Source: an uncultured Gemmatimonadota bacterium | GTDB lineage: Bacteria > Latescibacterota > UBA2968 > UBA8231 | Reading direction: 5' to 3' | NCBI GenBank assembly: GCA_903893785.1 | Contig: CAITNQ010000253.1 | Location: forward strand, 30,175 to 94,174 | Length of the DNA: 64,000 nt | Shown here: positions 38,961-49,020 of the stretch, one piece after another | Position numbering within the stretch: position 1 is the stretch's first letter | Layout: every line of letters starts with the position of its first letter | Program-made: the position numbers and the translations under genes | The notes under the pieces: model-generated | Database searches by the model: none | What the model was told of the DNA's origin: nothing | The model's input: only the letters and a program-made list of their open reading frames with translations

Positions 38961-40262
38961 TTGAAGGCGCTGGTGCGGTACACGGAACGCCTGGCCGGCA
39001 GAATTGAGCCGCCCTCATCGAAGAACTACACCACTCGGTATCTGCTGGCTGCCGCGCTGGCCGCCGGCGAGAGCCTGGTGCGTTTTCCGGCCAGCAGCGA
39101 CGATGCCAGCGCCATGCAGCGTTGCCTGGCGGACCTGGGGGCCCACCTGCGCCCCGGCGTGGACGCCGAGGGCCCGTATGTCGCTGTGCGCGGCTTCGGC
39201 GGCCGCCCCCGGTCGCCCGGGTGTCTGGACCCGGGCAACGCCGGTGCGGTTCTGCGGCTGCTCATGGGCGTCGGCGCGCTGTTGCCCGAGGTCCGCTTCG
39301 CTACCGCCCATGCCACGTCGCTGGGACGACGACCCCACGGTGACCTGTTGGACGCCCTGGCGCAGCTGGGTGTAAGCAGCGAATCGTCGGGCGGTTGTCT
39401 GCCAGTCGTCCTGCGCGGGGGACCGCCTCGCGGTGGGTCCGTCACGGTCAGTGGCGCGCGCAGCTCGCAGTACTTGAGTGCGCTGCTCTTCCTGGCGCCC
39501 CTGCTGCCGGAGGGGATGACCATCGAGGTCACCGGCGGGTTGGTCTCGCAGCCCCTCGTGCGGACCACCGTGGAGGTGCTGCGCCAGGCGGGGATCGAAC
39601 TGGCGGCCAGCGACGACCTGTGCACCTTCCGGGTGCCCGGGGGGCAGGCGTTCCAACCGCGCGAGTACCGCGTCAACGGCGACTGGCCGTCTGCCGCCGC
39701 AGTGCTGGTGGCCGCGGCTCTCACCCGTAGTCGCGTTGAGCTGCCCCGGCTGTCGGCCGACTCCCAGGGCGAGCAGACCATCGTGCCCGTGCTCCGCGCC
39801 ATGGGGGTCGACGTGACGCACGACCACGAGCAGGTTACGGTAACCGGCGGCTTGCCGTTGCAGGCAGTGGCCGTCGACGGCGACCAGGCCACGGATATGG
39901 TGCTGGCGGTAGTGGCAGCGGCGGCGCTGGCCAGCGGCACCAGCCGCATCTACGGCATCGCCAACCTGCGCCTGAAGGAGTGTGACCGGCTCGCCGTGCC
40001 CGCTCAGGAGCTGGGCCGGCTGGGGGTGAACATCCGGCCCGGCGTCTCGTCGCTGACGGTCACCGGCAACCCCGCAGGCTTTGTTGGCGGCATGGCCGTG
40101 GCCACGCACCACGACCACCGGGTGGTGCAGCTCCTGACCCTGGTGGGCCTGCGTTGCCGTGACGGCTTGACGATCCTCGAGGCGGAGAACGTGACCAAGT
40201 CGTACCCGGCGTTTTTCGACGACCTGATCAGACTGGGAGCCAATATCTCCCTGGTCGACTGA
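38961..40262 (+). CDS. aroA: 3-phosphoshikimate 1-carboxyvinyltransferase-like (EPSP synthase family, divergent)
   Basis: GRIEPPSSKNYTTRYLLAAALAAGES...LDPGNAGAVLRLLMGVGA...GARSSQYLSALLFLAPLL...LRLKECDRLAVPAQELGRLGV...HHDHRVVQLLTLVGL. Confidence 0.82.
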   Translation: MKALVRYTERLAGRIEPPSSKNYTTRYLLAAALAAGESLVRFPASSDDASAMQRCLADLGAHLRPGVDAEGPYVAVRGFGGRPRSPGCLDPGNAGAVLRLLMGVGALLPEVRFATAHATSLGRRPHGDLLDALAQLGVSSESSGGCLPVVLRGGPPRGGSVTVSGARSSQYLSALLFLAPLLPEGMTIEVTGGLVSQPLVRTTVEVLRQAGIELAASDDLCTFRVPGGQAFQPREYRVNGDWPSAAAVLVAAALTRSRVELPRLSADSQGEQTIVPVLRAMGVDVTHDHEQVTVTGGLPLQAVAVDGDQATDMVLAVVAAAALASGTSRIYGIANLRLKECDRLAVPAQELGRLGVNIRPGVSSLTVTGNPAGFVGGMAVATHHDHRVVQLLTLVGLRCRDGLTILEAENVTKSYPAFFDDLIRLGANISLVD

Positions 40263-40339
40263 GACGGCAGGGCCCGGCCTCTGGCCGTCTGCCTACCGGT
40301 GTACCTTGCTGGGGGACCAGCGGAAAGGACGACAGACCG

Positions 40340-40954
40340 ATGTTCTGCACCATAGAGGACGCCCTGGCCGATTTCGCCGCGGGCCGGTTCCTGATCCTCG
40401 CTGACGACCGCGAACGGGAGAATGAGGGCGACCTGATCGTCGCTGCCCAGCTGATCACCGCCGAGAAGGTCAACACCATGCTCAGGGAAGCCCGGGGCAT
40501 GCTGCACCTGGCCACTACGCGGGCTCATCTGGCGAAACTCGACATCCCGCTCATTCAGGCCCGTCACGCCGACCACGTCACGCCGCGCTTCGGTCTGCCC
40601 TTTGACGCCCGCCGCGGTATCAGCACCGGCATCTCCGCCAGCGATCGGGCGACTACCATCCTCCGGGCCCTCGACCCCGATGCCACGCCCGAAGACTTCG
40701 TCGTGCCTGGGCATGTGCTGCCCCTGGCGGCGCGAACCCAGGGGCTGCGGGTGCGTCAGGGCCATACCGAGGGTTCCGTCGAGTTGGCGCGGTTGGCCGG
40801 TCTGTTCCCGGCCGCCGTGATGTCCGAAGTCCTGCGGCCCGACGGCGAGATGGCTCGCGGTGGCGACCTGGCTCGCTTCGCCGCCTGCCTGGGCTGCCGC
40901 GTGATCGACGTGGCCAGCGTCAGCGCCGCCGCCGAAGCGGCGGCCGCGGCATGA
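40340..40954 (+). CDS. ribB: 3,4-dihydroxy-2-butanone-4-phosphate synthase
   Basis: FAAGRFLILADDRERENEGDLIVAAQLITAEKVNTML...GISTGISASDRATTI...VPGHVLPLAARTQGLRVRQGHTEGSVELARLAGL. Confidence 0.92.
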   Translation: MFCTIEDALADFAAGRFLILADDRERENEGDLIVAAQLITAEKVNTMLREARGMLHLATTRAHLAKLDIPLIQARHADHVTPRFGLPFDARRGISTGISASDRATTILRALDPDATPEDFVVPGHVLPLAARTQGLRVRQGHTEGSVELARLAGLFPAAVMSEVLRPDGEMARGGDLARFAACLGCRVIDVASVSAAAEAAAAA

Positions 40955-43083
40955 TGGGCGCGCCGTGGGGTGGAGGCCGGGCGGCCGGCGTGGCCCTGGT
41001 CTGGCTGATGCTGGCACTTCCCGTGGCCGGTCAGCGCCACCCGGTAACAGCCCGGTTGCTGGTCGATCCAGCCGCGGCGCGGTCGGGTGCGGTGCTGCCG
41101 GTGGGCGTGGCGCTGCGACTGGAACCAGGTTGGCACGTGTACTGGCGCTACAGCGGCGACGCGGGCACCCCGACGCGCCTCTCTTGGGATCTGCCCGCCG
41201 GCTTTGCGGCCGAACCGATCCAGTGGCCGCTGCCGCACCGGTACCGTGAAGCCGGTGACCTGACCTCATACGGCTATGCCGACTCGGTGGTCCTGCTGGC
41301 GCCGATTCGCCTGCCGTCCCGTTGGACCGCCACGCGCCCGGTGCGGTTGCAGGCCCACGTATCGTGGCTGACCTGCAAGGACATGTGCATCCCCGGCGAC
41401 ACCACTCTTGGCTTCGAATGGCCGCTGTCTCGTCCGGTGCCTGAGGCGCGGGCGCGGTTGGCGGACGCGGCGGCCCAGGTGCCCACCGGCCTGCCGGCCG
41501 GACTCGAACTGCGCTGTGGCGTCCTCGACCAGGGCGGCCGGATGAGCGTGGATGTCGAATTGCACGGCGAGCCGACCGCCTGGCTCGATTTCTACCCGTG
41601 CCTGGACAGCGGGTTGGGTTTCTCGCTGGCGTCGGTCGCCGATGCCTCGCCGCCCCGACTGCGGCTCTCGCTGCAGCCCGAGGACGGCGCGCCAGTGGAT
41701 TCACTCAGCGGCGTCCTGCTCTACCGGTTCACGGCCGACGGCCCAACGCAAGCGGCCGCCGTGGTGCTTCGGCTGCGCGGGCAATCCCCGTTGCCGGGTC
41801 AGGGCGATGCGGTCCCGGCTGCAGCTGCCAGTCCCGGTGGTCCGCCGCTGTCCCTGGGTTCCTATCTGTTGCTGGCGCTGATGGGCGGCGCCATCCTCAA
41901 TTTGATGCCCTGCGTGTTGCCCGTCATCTCCCTCAAGATCCTCAGTTTCATGGCCCAGGCCGGCGAGGCCCCTGGCCGCGTCCGCCAGCTGGGTCTGGTC
42001 TTCGCCGCCGGCGTGGTCGCCGCGTTCGTCGCCCTGGCCCTGGGGGTGATCCTGGTCAAGCAGGGCGGGCAGCAGGTGGGGTGGGGTTTCCAGTTCCAGT
42101 ACCCCGGGTTCGTGGCCGCCATGGCGTCCCTGGTGTTTGCCCTCAGCCTGAGTCTGTTCGGGGTGTTCACCGTTAACGTGGCCGGGGCGGGCGGGCTCAG
42201 CTCGCTGGCGGGCCGCGAAGGGGCCGCGGGTTCCTTCTTCAGCGGCGTCTTGGCTACGGTGCTGGCCACTCCGTGCACGGCGCCCTTCCTGGGGACCGCC
42301 CTGGGTTTCGCCTTTGCCCAGCCGGCAGGGGTCGTGCTGCTGGTGCTGACCACCGTCGGTGCGGGCATGGCTCTGCCCTATGCGCTGCTGGCCTGGCGAC
42401 CGGGCTGGGTCCGTTTCCTGCCCCGTCCGGGCGTGTGGATGGAGCACTTCAAGCAGTTGATGGGCTTCGTGCTCATGGCCACCGTGCTATGGCTGCTGTT
42501 CGTCCTCGGTCGACAGGTGGGCGCCGATGGGGTGGTGTGGACCCTCGCCTTCCTGCTGTGCGTGGCGTTGTCCTGCTGGCTGGTGGGACAGTGGGTTGAT
42601 CTGCGCAGCACCCGGCGGCGCCGGGCCACGGCCTGGGGGTTGGCTGTGGCCGTGCTGCTGGCGGGATATCAGTGGTGCCTGACGCCGGCTCTGGCCGAGC
42701 GGGCCGAAGACCGGCCCGCCGCGGTTGACGATGGCTGGGAGCCGTTCACCCAGGCACGATTGGACCAGCTGCTGGCGGACGGCCAACATCCGGTCCTCAT
42801 CGATTTCACCGCCGAGTGGTGCTGGACGTGCAAGGTTAATGAACGGACGGTCCTGGCCAGCCAGCCGGTACGGCAGGCCTTGGCCCAGCGGCAGTTCGTG
42901 CTGCTGAAGGCCGACTGGACCAACCGCAACGACGAGATCGGCGCCATCCTGCGCTCGTTCGGCCGTTCGGGCGTACCGCTCTATGTGATCTACTCGCCGG
43001 GCGGCGCACGTCCCCCGCAGGTACTCCCGGAGGTCCTCACTCAGGGGGTGCTGCTGACGGCCATTGCCAGCGTCGGTCCCTGA
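40951..43083 (+). CDS. Thiol:disulfide interchange protein DsbD-like
   Basis: N-terminal secreted domain, polytopic core (MGGAILNLMPCVLPVISLKILSF...VLATPCTAPFLGTALGFAFAQP), C-terminal thioredoxin IDFTAEWCWTCKVNERTVL. Confidence 0.92.
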   Translation: MMGAPWGGGRAAGVALVWLMLALPVAGQRHPVTARLLVDPAAARSGAVLPVGVALRLEPGWHVYWRYSGDAGTPTRLSWDLPAGFAAEPIQWPLPHRYREAGDLTSYGYADSVVLLAPIRLPSRWTATRPVRLQAHVSWLTCKDMCIPGDTTLGFEWPLSRPVPEARARLADAAAQVPTGLPAGLELRCGVLDQGGRMSVDVELHGEPTAWLDFYPCLDSGLGFSLASVADASPPRLRLSLQPEDGAPVDSLSGVLLYRFTADGPTQAAAVVLRLRGQSPLPGQGDAVPAAAASPGGPPLSLGSYLLLALMGGAILNLMPCVLPVISLKILSFMAQAGEAPGRVRQLGLVFAAGVVAAFVALALGVILVKQGGQQVGWGFQFQYPGFVAAMASLVFALSLSLFGVFTVNVAGAGGLSSLAGREGAAGSFFSGVLATVLATPCTAPFLGTALGFAFAQPAGVVLLVLTTVGAGMALPYALLAWRPGWVRFLPRPGVWMEHFKQLMGFVLMATVLWLLFVLGRQVGADGVVWTLAFLLCVALSCWLVGQWVDLRSTRRRRATAWGLAVAVLLAGYQWCLTPALAERAEDRPAAVDDGWEPFTQARLDQLLADGQHPVLIDFTAEWCWTCKVNERTVLASQPVRQALAQRQFVLLKADWTNRNDEIGAILRSFGRSGVPLYVIYSPGGARPPQVLPEVLTQGVLLTAIASVGP

Positions 43084-43095
43084 GGCACGGGTAGA

Positions 43096-44763
43096 TCAGG
43101 CCAACGCGGCCAGCAGTCGCGCCAAGCCTGCTTCCGGGTTCGGTCCGAGGTCGACGCGCAGCACGCGTCGACCCGCCTGGAGCAGGGCCTGGCGGTCGCC
43201 CAGGGCCTGCGCCGCGATCAAGACGCCGAAGCTCATCGTCGAAGCGGGTTCGCCGGGGCGATCAGGAATGGGCGTGTCGAGGCCCGCCGGGGCGACCAGC
43301 TGCAGGAACAGCCCGCGGCCGGCATCGCCCTTGTGCAGTTGGCCGGTCGAGTGCAGGAAGCGGGGCCCGTAGCCTACGGTCGTGGCGCAACGCGTGCGGC
43401 GCCCGATGGCCTGCCGGAGCGCCGCCAAGCCGGCATCCGTGGCGGGCGTCGGCGCCAGGTACGCCTGCAGGGCCACGTAGGTGGCCGGGTTGGCCAGGAA
43501 CTGCGTCAGTGCGGCGGCCAGTGAGGTGGCCTGGCCGTCGCCGTACACCGCTACTTCGTCCTGCCGGAGCATGGGCACCAACGCGGGCAGGACGCCCTGT
43601 TCGCGGTACGCCTGAACCATCGCCCGGGCCGACACCTTGGCGGCCTCCACGTCTGGCTGGTCGAAGGGGTTGATGCCCAGCAGGTATCCGGCGACGGCAG
43701 TGGCCCACTCCCAGCGCATGAATTCGCCGCCCAGGTCGTACGGGTCGGTCAGGTCGATCCGGTATACCGGGTGTCCGGCGGCTGCCAGCGCCCCCAACCG
43801 GGCATCGGTCCGGACCGCATCGCCATCGTCAGCCAGGCGCAGGTACACGAACAGGCGATCGCTGCCATAGACATCGGTGTCCAGGTCGGCCTCGCCGTCC
43901 ACCGGCAGAATGCCGCGCCCCTGTTTGCCGGTGCTCTCGGCCACCAACTGCTCCACCCAGGCGCCAAAAGCGGCGATACCCGGCGACAGCACCAGGGTCA
44001 ACTTGTCGCGGCCGGCCAACGCCGCCGTGCCCATGACCGCGCCCAGGGTCGATGCCAGGTGCGGATCCATCTCCCGGGCGCGGGCCAGCAGCCGATCCAG
44101 GTCCACGCCAATGGCACCGGCCGCGACCAATCCGAAGTAAGACAGGGCCGAGAAACGACCGCCAATGTCCGGATCATTGAGGAAGATGTGGCGGAAGCCC
44201 AACTCCCTGGCCAGGTCGGCCAGGCCGCTGCCCGGGTCGGTGATGGCGGCAAAGTGCGCCCCTGCCTGTTCGCGGCCCAGGGCTGCGGCAGCCTGGTTGT
44301 ACGCGTAACGCGTCAGCGACATGGTCTCGACGGTGCCGCCCGACTTGGTGGCCGCCAGGTACAGGGTTTCGGCGGGGTTGCCGCGGGCCAAGGCCATCTG
44401 GACTGCCAGCGGGTGCGTGCTGTCGAGGACCGCCAGGTCCAGGTGCCCGGGCGCTACGCCAAAGGTGCGGCGGAACACCTCCGGGGCCAGGCTCGAACCC
44501 CCCATGCCCAGGAGCAGGCATTGCCGGCAACCGGCGGCGACGGCCGCGGCGATCTGGGCCCGGATGGAGGCCAGGCCCGGCGCCATGGATTGAGGGCTGT
44601 CCAACCAGGCGAGTCGGTTGGCGATCTCGGCGGGGTCGTCGCCCCAGACCCGGTAATCGCGGTCAAGGACGCGCTCGACAACGCGTTCACGCCGTAGGCG
44701 CGCGCATGCCGCGTCAACGTCAGCGGCTAGGGGACCGAGCCAGGTTCCGGTGCGAGTATCCAT
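43096..44763 (-). CDS. Glucose-6-phosphate isomerase-like (PGI of transaldolase/PGI type)
   Basis: CLLLGMGGSSLAPEVFRRTFG...LYLAATKSGGTVETMSLTRYAYNQ...IFLNDPDIGGRFSALSYFGLVAAGAIGVDLDRLL. Confidence 0.85.
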   Translation of the reverse strand: MDTRTGTWLGPLAADVDAACARLRRERVVERVLDRDYRVWGDDPAEIANRLAWLDSPQSMAPGLASIRAQIAAAVAAGCRQCLLLGMGGSSLAPEVFRRTFGVAPGHLDLAVLDSTHPLAVQMALARGNPAETLYLAATKSGGTVETMSLTRYAYNQAAAALGREQAGAHFAAITDPGSGLADLARELGFRHIFLNDPDIGGRFSALSYFGLVAAGAIGVDLDRLLARAREMDPHLASTLGAVMGTAALAGRDKLTLVLSPGIAAFGAWVEQLVAESTGKQGRGILPVDGEADLDTDVYGSDRLFVYLRLADDGDAVRTDARLGALAAAGHPVYRIDLTDPYDLGGEFMRWEWATAVAGYLLGINPFDQPDVEAAKVSARAMVQAYREQGVLPALVPMLRQDEVAVYGDGQATSLAAALTQFLANPATYVALQAYLAPTPATDAGLAALRQAIGRRTRCATTVGYGPRFLHSTGQLHKGDAGRGLFLQLVAPAGLDTPIPDRPGEPASTMSFGVLIAAQALGDRQALLQAGRRVLRVDLGPNPEAGLARLLAALA

Positions 44764-44905
44764 CAGCGGGTTCCTCCGATCAGGGGCCACGGAAGGTAGC
44801 AGCGGTGGGCGTGTCGGTCAACTTTGTGCCGCCTCGATCGGGCTGCTATCTTCTGCCTGTCAGAAGCTGTTCCAGGCGCACGCTCGCGGATCGAGGAGAC
44901 CCGCC

Positions 44906-45499
44906 ATGACCGAGTTGCACGCCAGTTGCCGACGCGATTTTGATGTCTACGACCGCCTCCGGGCCCTGGGCATTGACCTGGGTCGCCGGGAAGACAGCAT
45001 ATCGCCGGCCAAAGGTCGCCGCATCTGTTCCCTCACCTTTACGCCGTCCGGGCTGGTCTTCACCTCGGGTACCGGCGGCGGCACGGGCCCGGTGACCAAC
45101 GACGACAAAGACGTGGAAGCCGGCTACGAGGCCGGACGCGAGGCCGGCATCAAGCATGTCCGCGCTCTCCACTGGGGTCTCGATCCGTTCGGCACGCTGA
45201 ACGATGTGTGGTATTGCGTCAAGTGCATCGGCATGGTGAACTCGGCGGGTGGCGGCGCGTTTTCCAAGTCGCCCCGGGTAGTCGACGGCTACACCAAGGT
45301 CTTCCACGATGTCTTCGGCGGCCCCCTGTCGCAGTTCGCCACCGACGGCCTCGATCAATCGCTGTCCGGCTGGCACACGCGCAGCGCTGTCGCCGGCTTC
45401 GATCTGCCCGGGCACTGTCGCATCGAACCCGAGATGATCGTCCAGATCGACCCATCTCTGGCGCTGCGCATCGTGCGCGAGCGCGGGCCCCATATCTGA
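44906..45499 (+). CDS. RidA/YjgF-family-like protein
   Basis: YDRLRALGIDLGRREDSISPAKGRRICSLTFTPSGLVFTSGTGG...GTLNDVWYCVKCIGMVNSAGGGAFSKSPRVVDGYTKVFHDVFGG. Confidence 0.6.
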   Translation: MTELHASCRRDFDVYDRLRALGIDLGRREDSISPAKGRRICSLTFTPSGLVFTSGTGGGTGPVTNDDKDVEAGYEAGREAGIKHVRALHWGLDPFGTLNDVWYCVKCIGMVNSAGGGAFSKSPRVVDGYTKVFHDVFGGPLSQFATDGLDQSLSGWHTRSAVAGFDLPGHCRIEPEMIVQIDPSLALRIVRERGPHI

Positions 45500-45673
45500 C
45501 CCTTGACGCGGGCGCGGCGCGGTGGCCTGATCGCCGCGCTGGCCGGCTGCCCCAGGACTCGTCGTTCGCGACCGGCTCGGGACCCGTGACTTCCGGTCTG
45601 GATCCGGCCAGCGCGGCGCAACACCCCGGATCAACCGCGGTCGCTCGGTCCGGGGTCGATACAGGAGCCGACC

Positions 45674-46138
45674 ATGGCTGGCCGCTGCAGGCGTGTGAAC
45701 GGAAGCAACCCCAGCCCCTGCGTGGGGGCAGTGGCCACGTCGGGCGGCCGACCGGGGCCCCGCCGAGCGCTGCGGTGGCGCCGTAGCTGGCGGGGTTTGG
45801 GCTACCTATGGCTATGGGTGCTCAGTGCCTGGCTCGTTGCCTGCACGCCCCCCTGGGGCGCATCGGCGGTACCACCGGTGGAACAGTGGCCGGCAGCTGC
45901 CCAACAGCCCGGTTTCGAACCCGGGCTGTTGGTCCAGCGCCTGCACGAGGGCAATCTGGTCGTTCGCCGGGCCGACGGTTCGCGTCTGGTGCTGTCACCG
46001 CGACGGGCCTGCACCTGGTGCTGGATGAGCGTGGGACGACGCGTCTACCTGCGCGTCGGCCCCGACCTGACGGTGGTGGTGAGCGATCAGGGCGACGTGG
46101 CTGAATGCTGGACCCGCGCCGCCAGCGGCGGGCGTTGA
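45674..46138 (+). CDS. Hypothetical lipoprotein
   Basis: LWLWVLSAWLVACTPP lipobox-like segment; no recognisable domain. Confidence 0.4.
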   Translation: MAGRCRRVNGSNPSPCVGAVATSGGRPGPRRALRWRRSWRGLGYLWLWVLSAWLVACTPPWGASAVPPVEQWPAAAQQPGFEPGLLVQRLHEGNLVVRRADGSRLVLSPRRACTWCWMSVGRRVYLRVGPDLTVVVSDQGDVAECWTRAASGGR

Positions 46139-46193
46139 TCCGCGCCGGGTGGCGCCGGGGTTGAACGGTGCCCCAGGCGCTGCCTGCTGGCGC

Positions 46194-47078
46194 TCACAGC
46201 TGCAACAGCGCCGCCGCGTTGTCACCCATCACCTTGGCCCACACGCGCGGCGCGATCTTGCTGTCGCGCTGTGCCTGGCGCAGGAAACCGAGCAATTCGC
46301 AGCGGTCGTTGCTCGGCACGCAGATGTCCAAACCCATCAACAGCCGGTCCTGGAACTCCTCCAGGAAACCCCACGCGAACTCCGGATCGCGGGCCAGCGC
46401 GTTGCAGCCGCTGCCTGCCGACAGGTCGCCCCACAGGTTGGGGTAACGACGCATGAGTTCGGGGACCCTGCCCCCGGCAACGACCGGCCCGCGGGGGTAA
46501 CCGTCCATTTCGCCCAGGCTGCAGTCACCGCTGATGTGGCTCCACCAGCCCGGCGAGTGCCCGATGAACTGCACGCGCGGGTAGCGCTGCAGGGCCCGTT
46601 CCAACCCGCCCAGCCCCGGTTCGGTGACGATCCCGTACGTGTTGAACTCGTGCGAGGTCAGGTGGAACAGAAAGGGCATGGCCAGCGTGTCGCAGGCGCG
46701 CAGCAGGTTTTGGTAGCGGGGGTCATCCCAGGGCAGATTGGCGACCGCTTCACCCACCCCGCGCGCCCCGCAACTACGGTAGTAGTCCAGGATGGGAACA
46801 AAATCGTAGTCGGCGGTGGAGTTCTGCTCCAACCGCGGATCCGCGTTGGCGAACTTGATGAAGCGGTCGGGGAACTGGTCGCAGGCCTCGAACACCTCCT
46901 CCACTGACTGGACGAAGTGGTAGGTCTCGGGCGACGACAGGGGCAGGGCCACCATACGGTCGATGCCCTCCCGGTCCATGATCGCCACCAGCTCCGCCGC
47001 GGTGCAGATGGTCTCGTGGGTGCGCGGGTGCAGAAAGCCCCGGCGGGGGATCACATGCTCGTGGATGTCGATGACCAT
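46194..47078 (-). CDS. Amidohydrolase-family metal-dependent hydrolase (amidohydro_2)
   Basis: MVIDIHEHVIPRRGFLHPRTHETICTAAELVAIMDREGIDRMVAL...YPNLWGDLSAGSGCNALARDPEFAWGFLEEFQDRLLMGLDICVPS. Confidence 0.88.
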   Translation of the reverse strand: MVIDIHEHVIPRRGFLHPRTHETICTAAELVAIMDREGIDRMVALPLSSPETYHFVQSVEEVFEACDQFPDRFIKFANADPRLEQNSTADYDFVPILDYYRSCGARGVGEAVANLPWDDPRYQNLLRACDTLAMPFLFHLTSHEFNTYGIVTEPGLGGLERALQRYPRVQFIGHSPGWWSHISGDCSLGEMDGYPRGPVVAGGRVPELMRRYPNLWGDLSAGSGCNALARDPEFAWGFLEEFQDRLLMGLDICVPSNDRCELLGFLRQAQRDSKIAPRVWAKVMGDNAAALLQL

Positions 47079-47889
47079 TTTCACAGTCTCCCGTTGTCGA
47101 GCCGCGCCGGCCCGGCTGGACGACACGTGGCCGCGGCGTTCCGGCGCAGCGGCCGGCGGTTGTGGCTGCATGCGCCCCGGCGGGCCCGGGGCCGTGGCTG
47201 GCAGGCCTGTCGGTGGCCGGTCCATGGCGGGCCCCGCCGCCGTGCATGGGGTCACCGAGCCGGCACCGTGCCGCCCCGGTCCATGGCGCGCCAGGTGTCA
47301 GGCGGCGCGGGGGACCCTGCCGATGGGCGGCGTCTGGCAGTTCGCACGCGATCTGAGCCGTGCCGGATCAGCGGCAGAAGCTACGCCGGCGGTCCCCGGT
47401 CGGCAAACAGACCAGAGACCACCCGAGGGGCTCGGTCCGCCCCCATCTGGTGCATCACGGCCGTCCATCGGCGGAGCGCCCGCCGGACCGCAGCGCGGTG
47501 TTCCCCGGCCGCCTGGCGACCGGCGCGAGTGCGTCCAGCCTTCCCCTGGGGGCACCGGACGGCTGGCCATCGGCCTGCCTGCCCACGGCCCGTGGCGCCG
47601 ACGTTGCCGCCGCCGCGGCGCGCCGGTAGCGCGGCGGTGCCGCCTGTGCCCCCCGGCGCCCTGCCGGCAGGCCGGACCATGGGTGCGCGGCGCTCTCGCG
47701 GCATGGACTGCGGTTCCCTTCGTCGTCGCTGGCAGATGCTTGACGGCCGGCTGCGGTCGGGCCGAGATTTGGCCGGGCCGCGGCGCGCCCATCGGCACCC
47801 GGTTCGGCGCCGCGGTGGACCTCAGGCCCGGGGAGCCCGGTGCGCGACACCGCCTTGGGCCCACCGCACGATGAGCGAGGGGGTACACC

Positions 47890-48954
47890 GTGCGCTACAA
47901 GACCGACTGGCCCGAAGCGCGCGACCGGTTGTCGGCCCTCTGGCGCGGGGACCCGCTGGATCGGCCCTGCCTGGCCGTCACCGCGCCTGCCGGCGCCGTA
48001 ACGCCGTGGCCGGTGGTCCCGACGGACCCGGAACAGCGGTGGCTCGACCCCCGCTATGTGACCGCCGCGGCATCGGCCAGCCTGGCCAATACCTGGTGGG
48101 GCGGTGAAGCCATCCCGGGCGTCCTGCTGATGGCGGGCTGGGTCATCTGCCTGGGCGGCACGCCTCGGTTCGCCCCCGACACTATCTGGTGGGAAACACA
48201 GTCCTTTGACCCCTCACGACCGCCGTCGCTGGGCTTCGATCCGGACGGTGCGTGGGTGCGACGGCACACCGAGTTGTACCTGGCCCTGGCGGGCCTGGCC
48301 GGGACCGACGATTTCCTGGTCGGGCGTCCGGTGGTGCTGCCGGCCAACGACCTGCTGCCCATGCTCATGGGCACTGAGTGCTTCCTCACTGAGGTCCTGG
48401 ACCACCCCGAATGGCTGGGGCAGGCCCTGGCGCAGGGGACCCGGGCCCAGTTGGCGGCGATCGACTACTACCGCGAGTTGATCTCGGCCCGGCACCAGTT
48501 CTGGTACGGCCAAGCGGGATGGATGCCGTTCTGGGCGCCGGAGCCGTATTGCCCGACCCAGTCAGACGTGTCCTGCATGCTCTCGCCGCAGCAGTTCGCT
48601 GAGTTCATCCTGCCTGAACTACAGGCTCTGCACGCCGCCTGTGGCCCCCTGTGGTACCATCTGGACGGCGGCAACGCCAGGCAGCATCTGCCGTGCCTGC
48701 TGGAGCTTCCCTGGTTGCGGGTCATTCAGTATACCCCAGCGCCGTGGGAACCACCCAACGGCATGGCGCACGCGGACTTCTACCGTCAGGTTCTGCGGGC
48801 GGGCAAGATCCTGCACCTGCAGCTGCCCGCCGATCAGGTCGAACCGCTGATCCGCCTGTTGGGGCCGGACCAGCTCATGCTCGACACCTGGTGCCCTGAC
48901 GCTGTCGCCGGCCAGAGGTTGCTGGCCGACGCGTGCCGCTGGGGGCGCCGCTGA
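47890..48954 (+). CDS. URO-D-like protein
   Basis: RYKTDWPEARDRLSALWRGDPLDRPCLAVTAPAG...GPLWYHLDGGNARQHLPCLLELPWLRVIQYTPAPWEPP. Confidence 0.7.
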   Translation: MRYKTDWPEARDRLSALWRGDPLDRPCLAVTAPAGAVTPWPVVPTDPEQRWLDPRYVTAAASASLANTWWGGEAIPGVLLMAGWVICLGGTPRFAPDTIWWETQSFDPSRPPSLGFDPDGAWVRRHTELYLALAGLAGTDDFLVGRPVVLPANDLLPMLMGTECFLTEVLDHPEWLGQALAQGTRAQLAAIDYYRELISARHQFWYGQAGWMPFWAPEPYCPTQSDVSCMLSPQQFAEFILPELQALHAACGPLWYHLDGGNARQHLPCLLELPWLRVIQYTPAPWEPPNGMAHADFYRQVLRAGKILHLQLPADQVEPLIRLLGPDQLMLDTWCPDAVAGQRLLADACRWGRR

Positions 48955-49020
48955 TACCGGCGCCCGGGCGCCTGGCCCGGTGGGGCTCCCCCTACACTCA
49001 CCCGCCTCTGGGAGGATGCC

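Noticed and set aside
46917-48107. 396-aa plus-strand ORF
   Set aside because: Runs from antisense of the amidohydrolase through the gap into the URO-D-like gene in the wrong frame; Arg/Pro/Ala-rich with no coherent fold.
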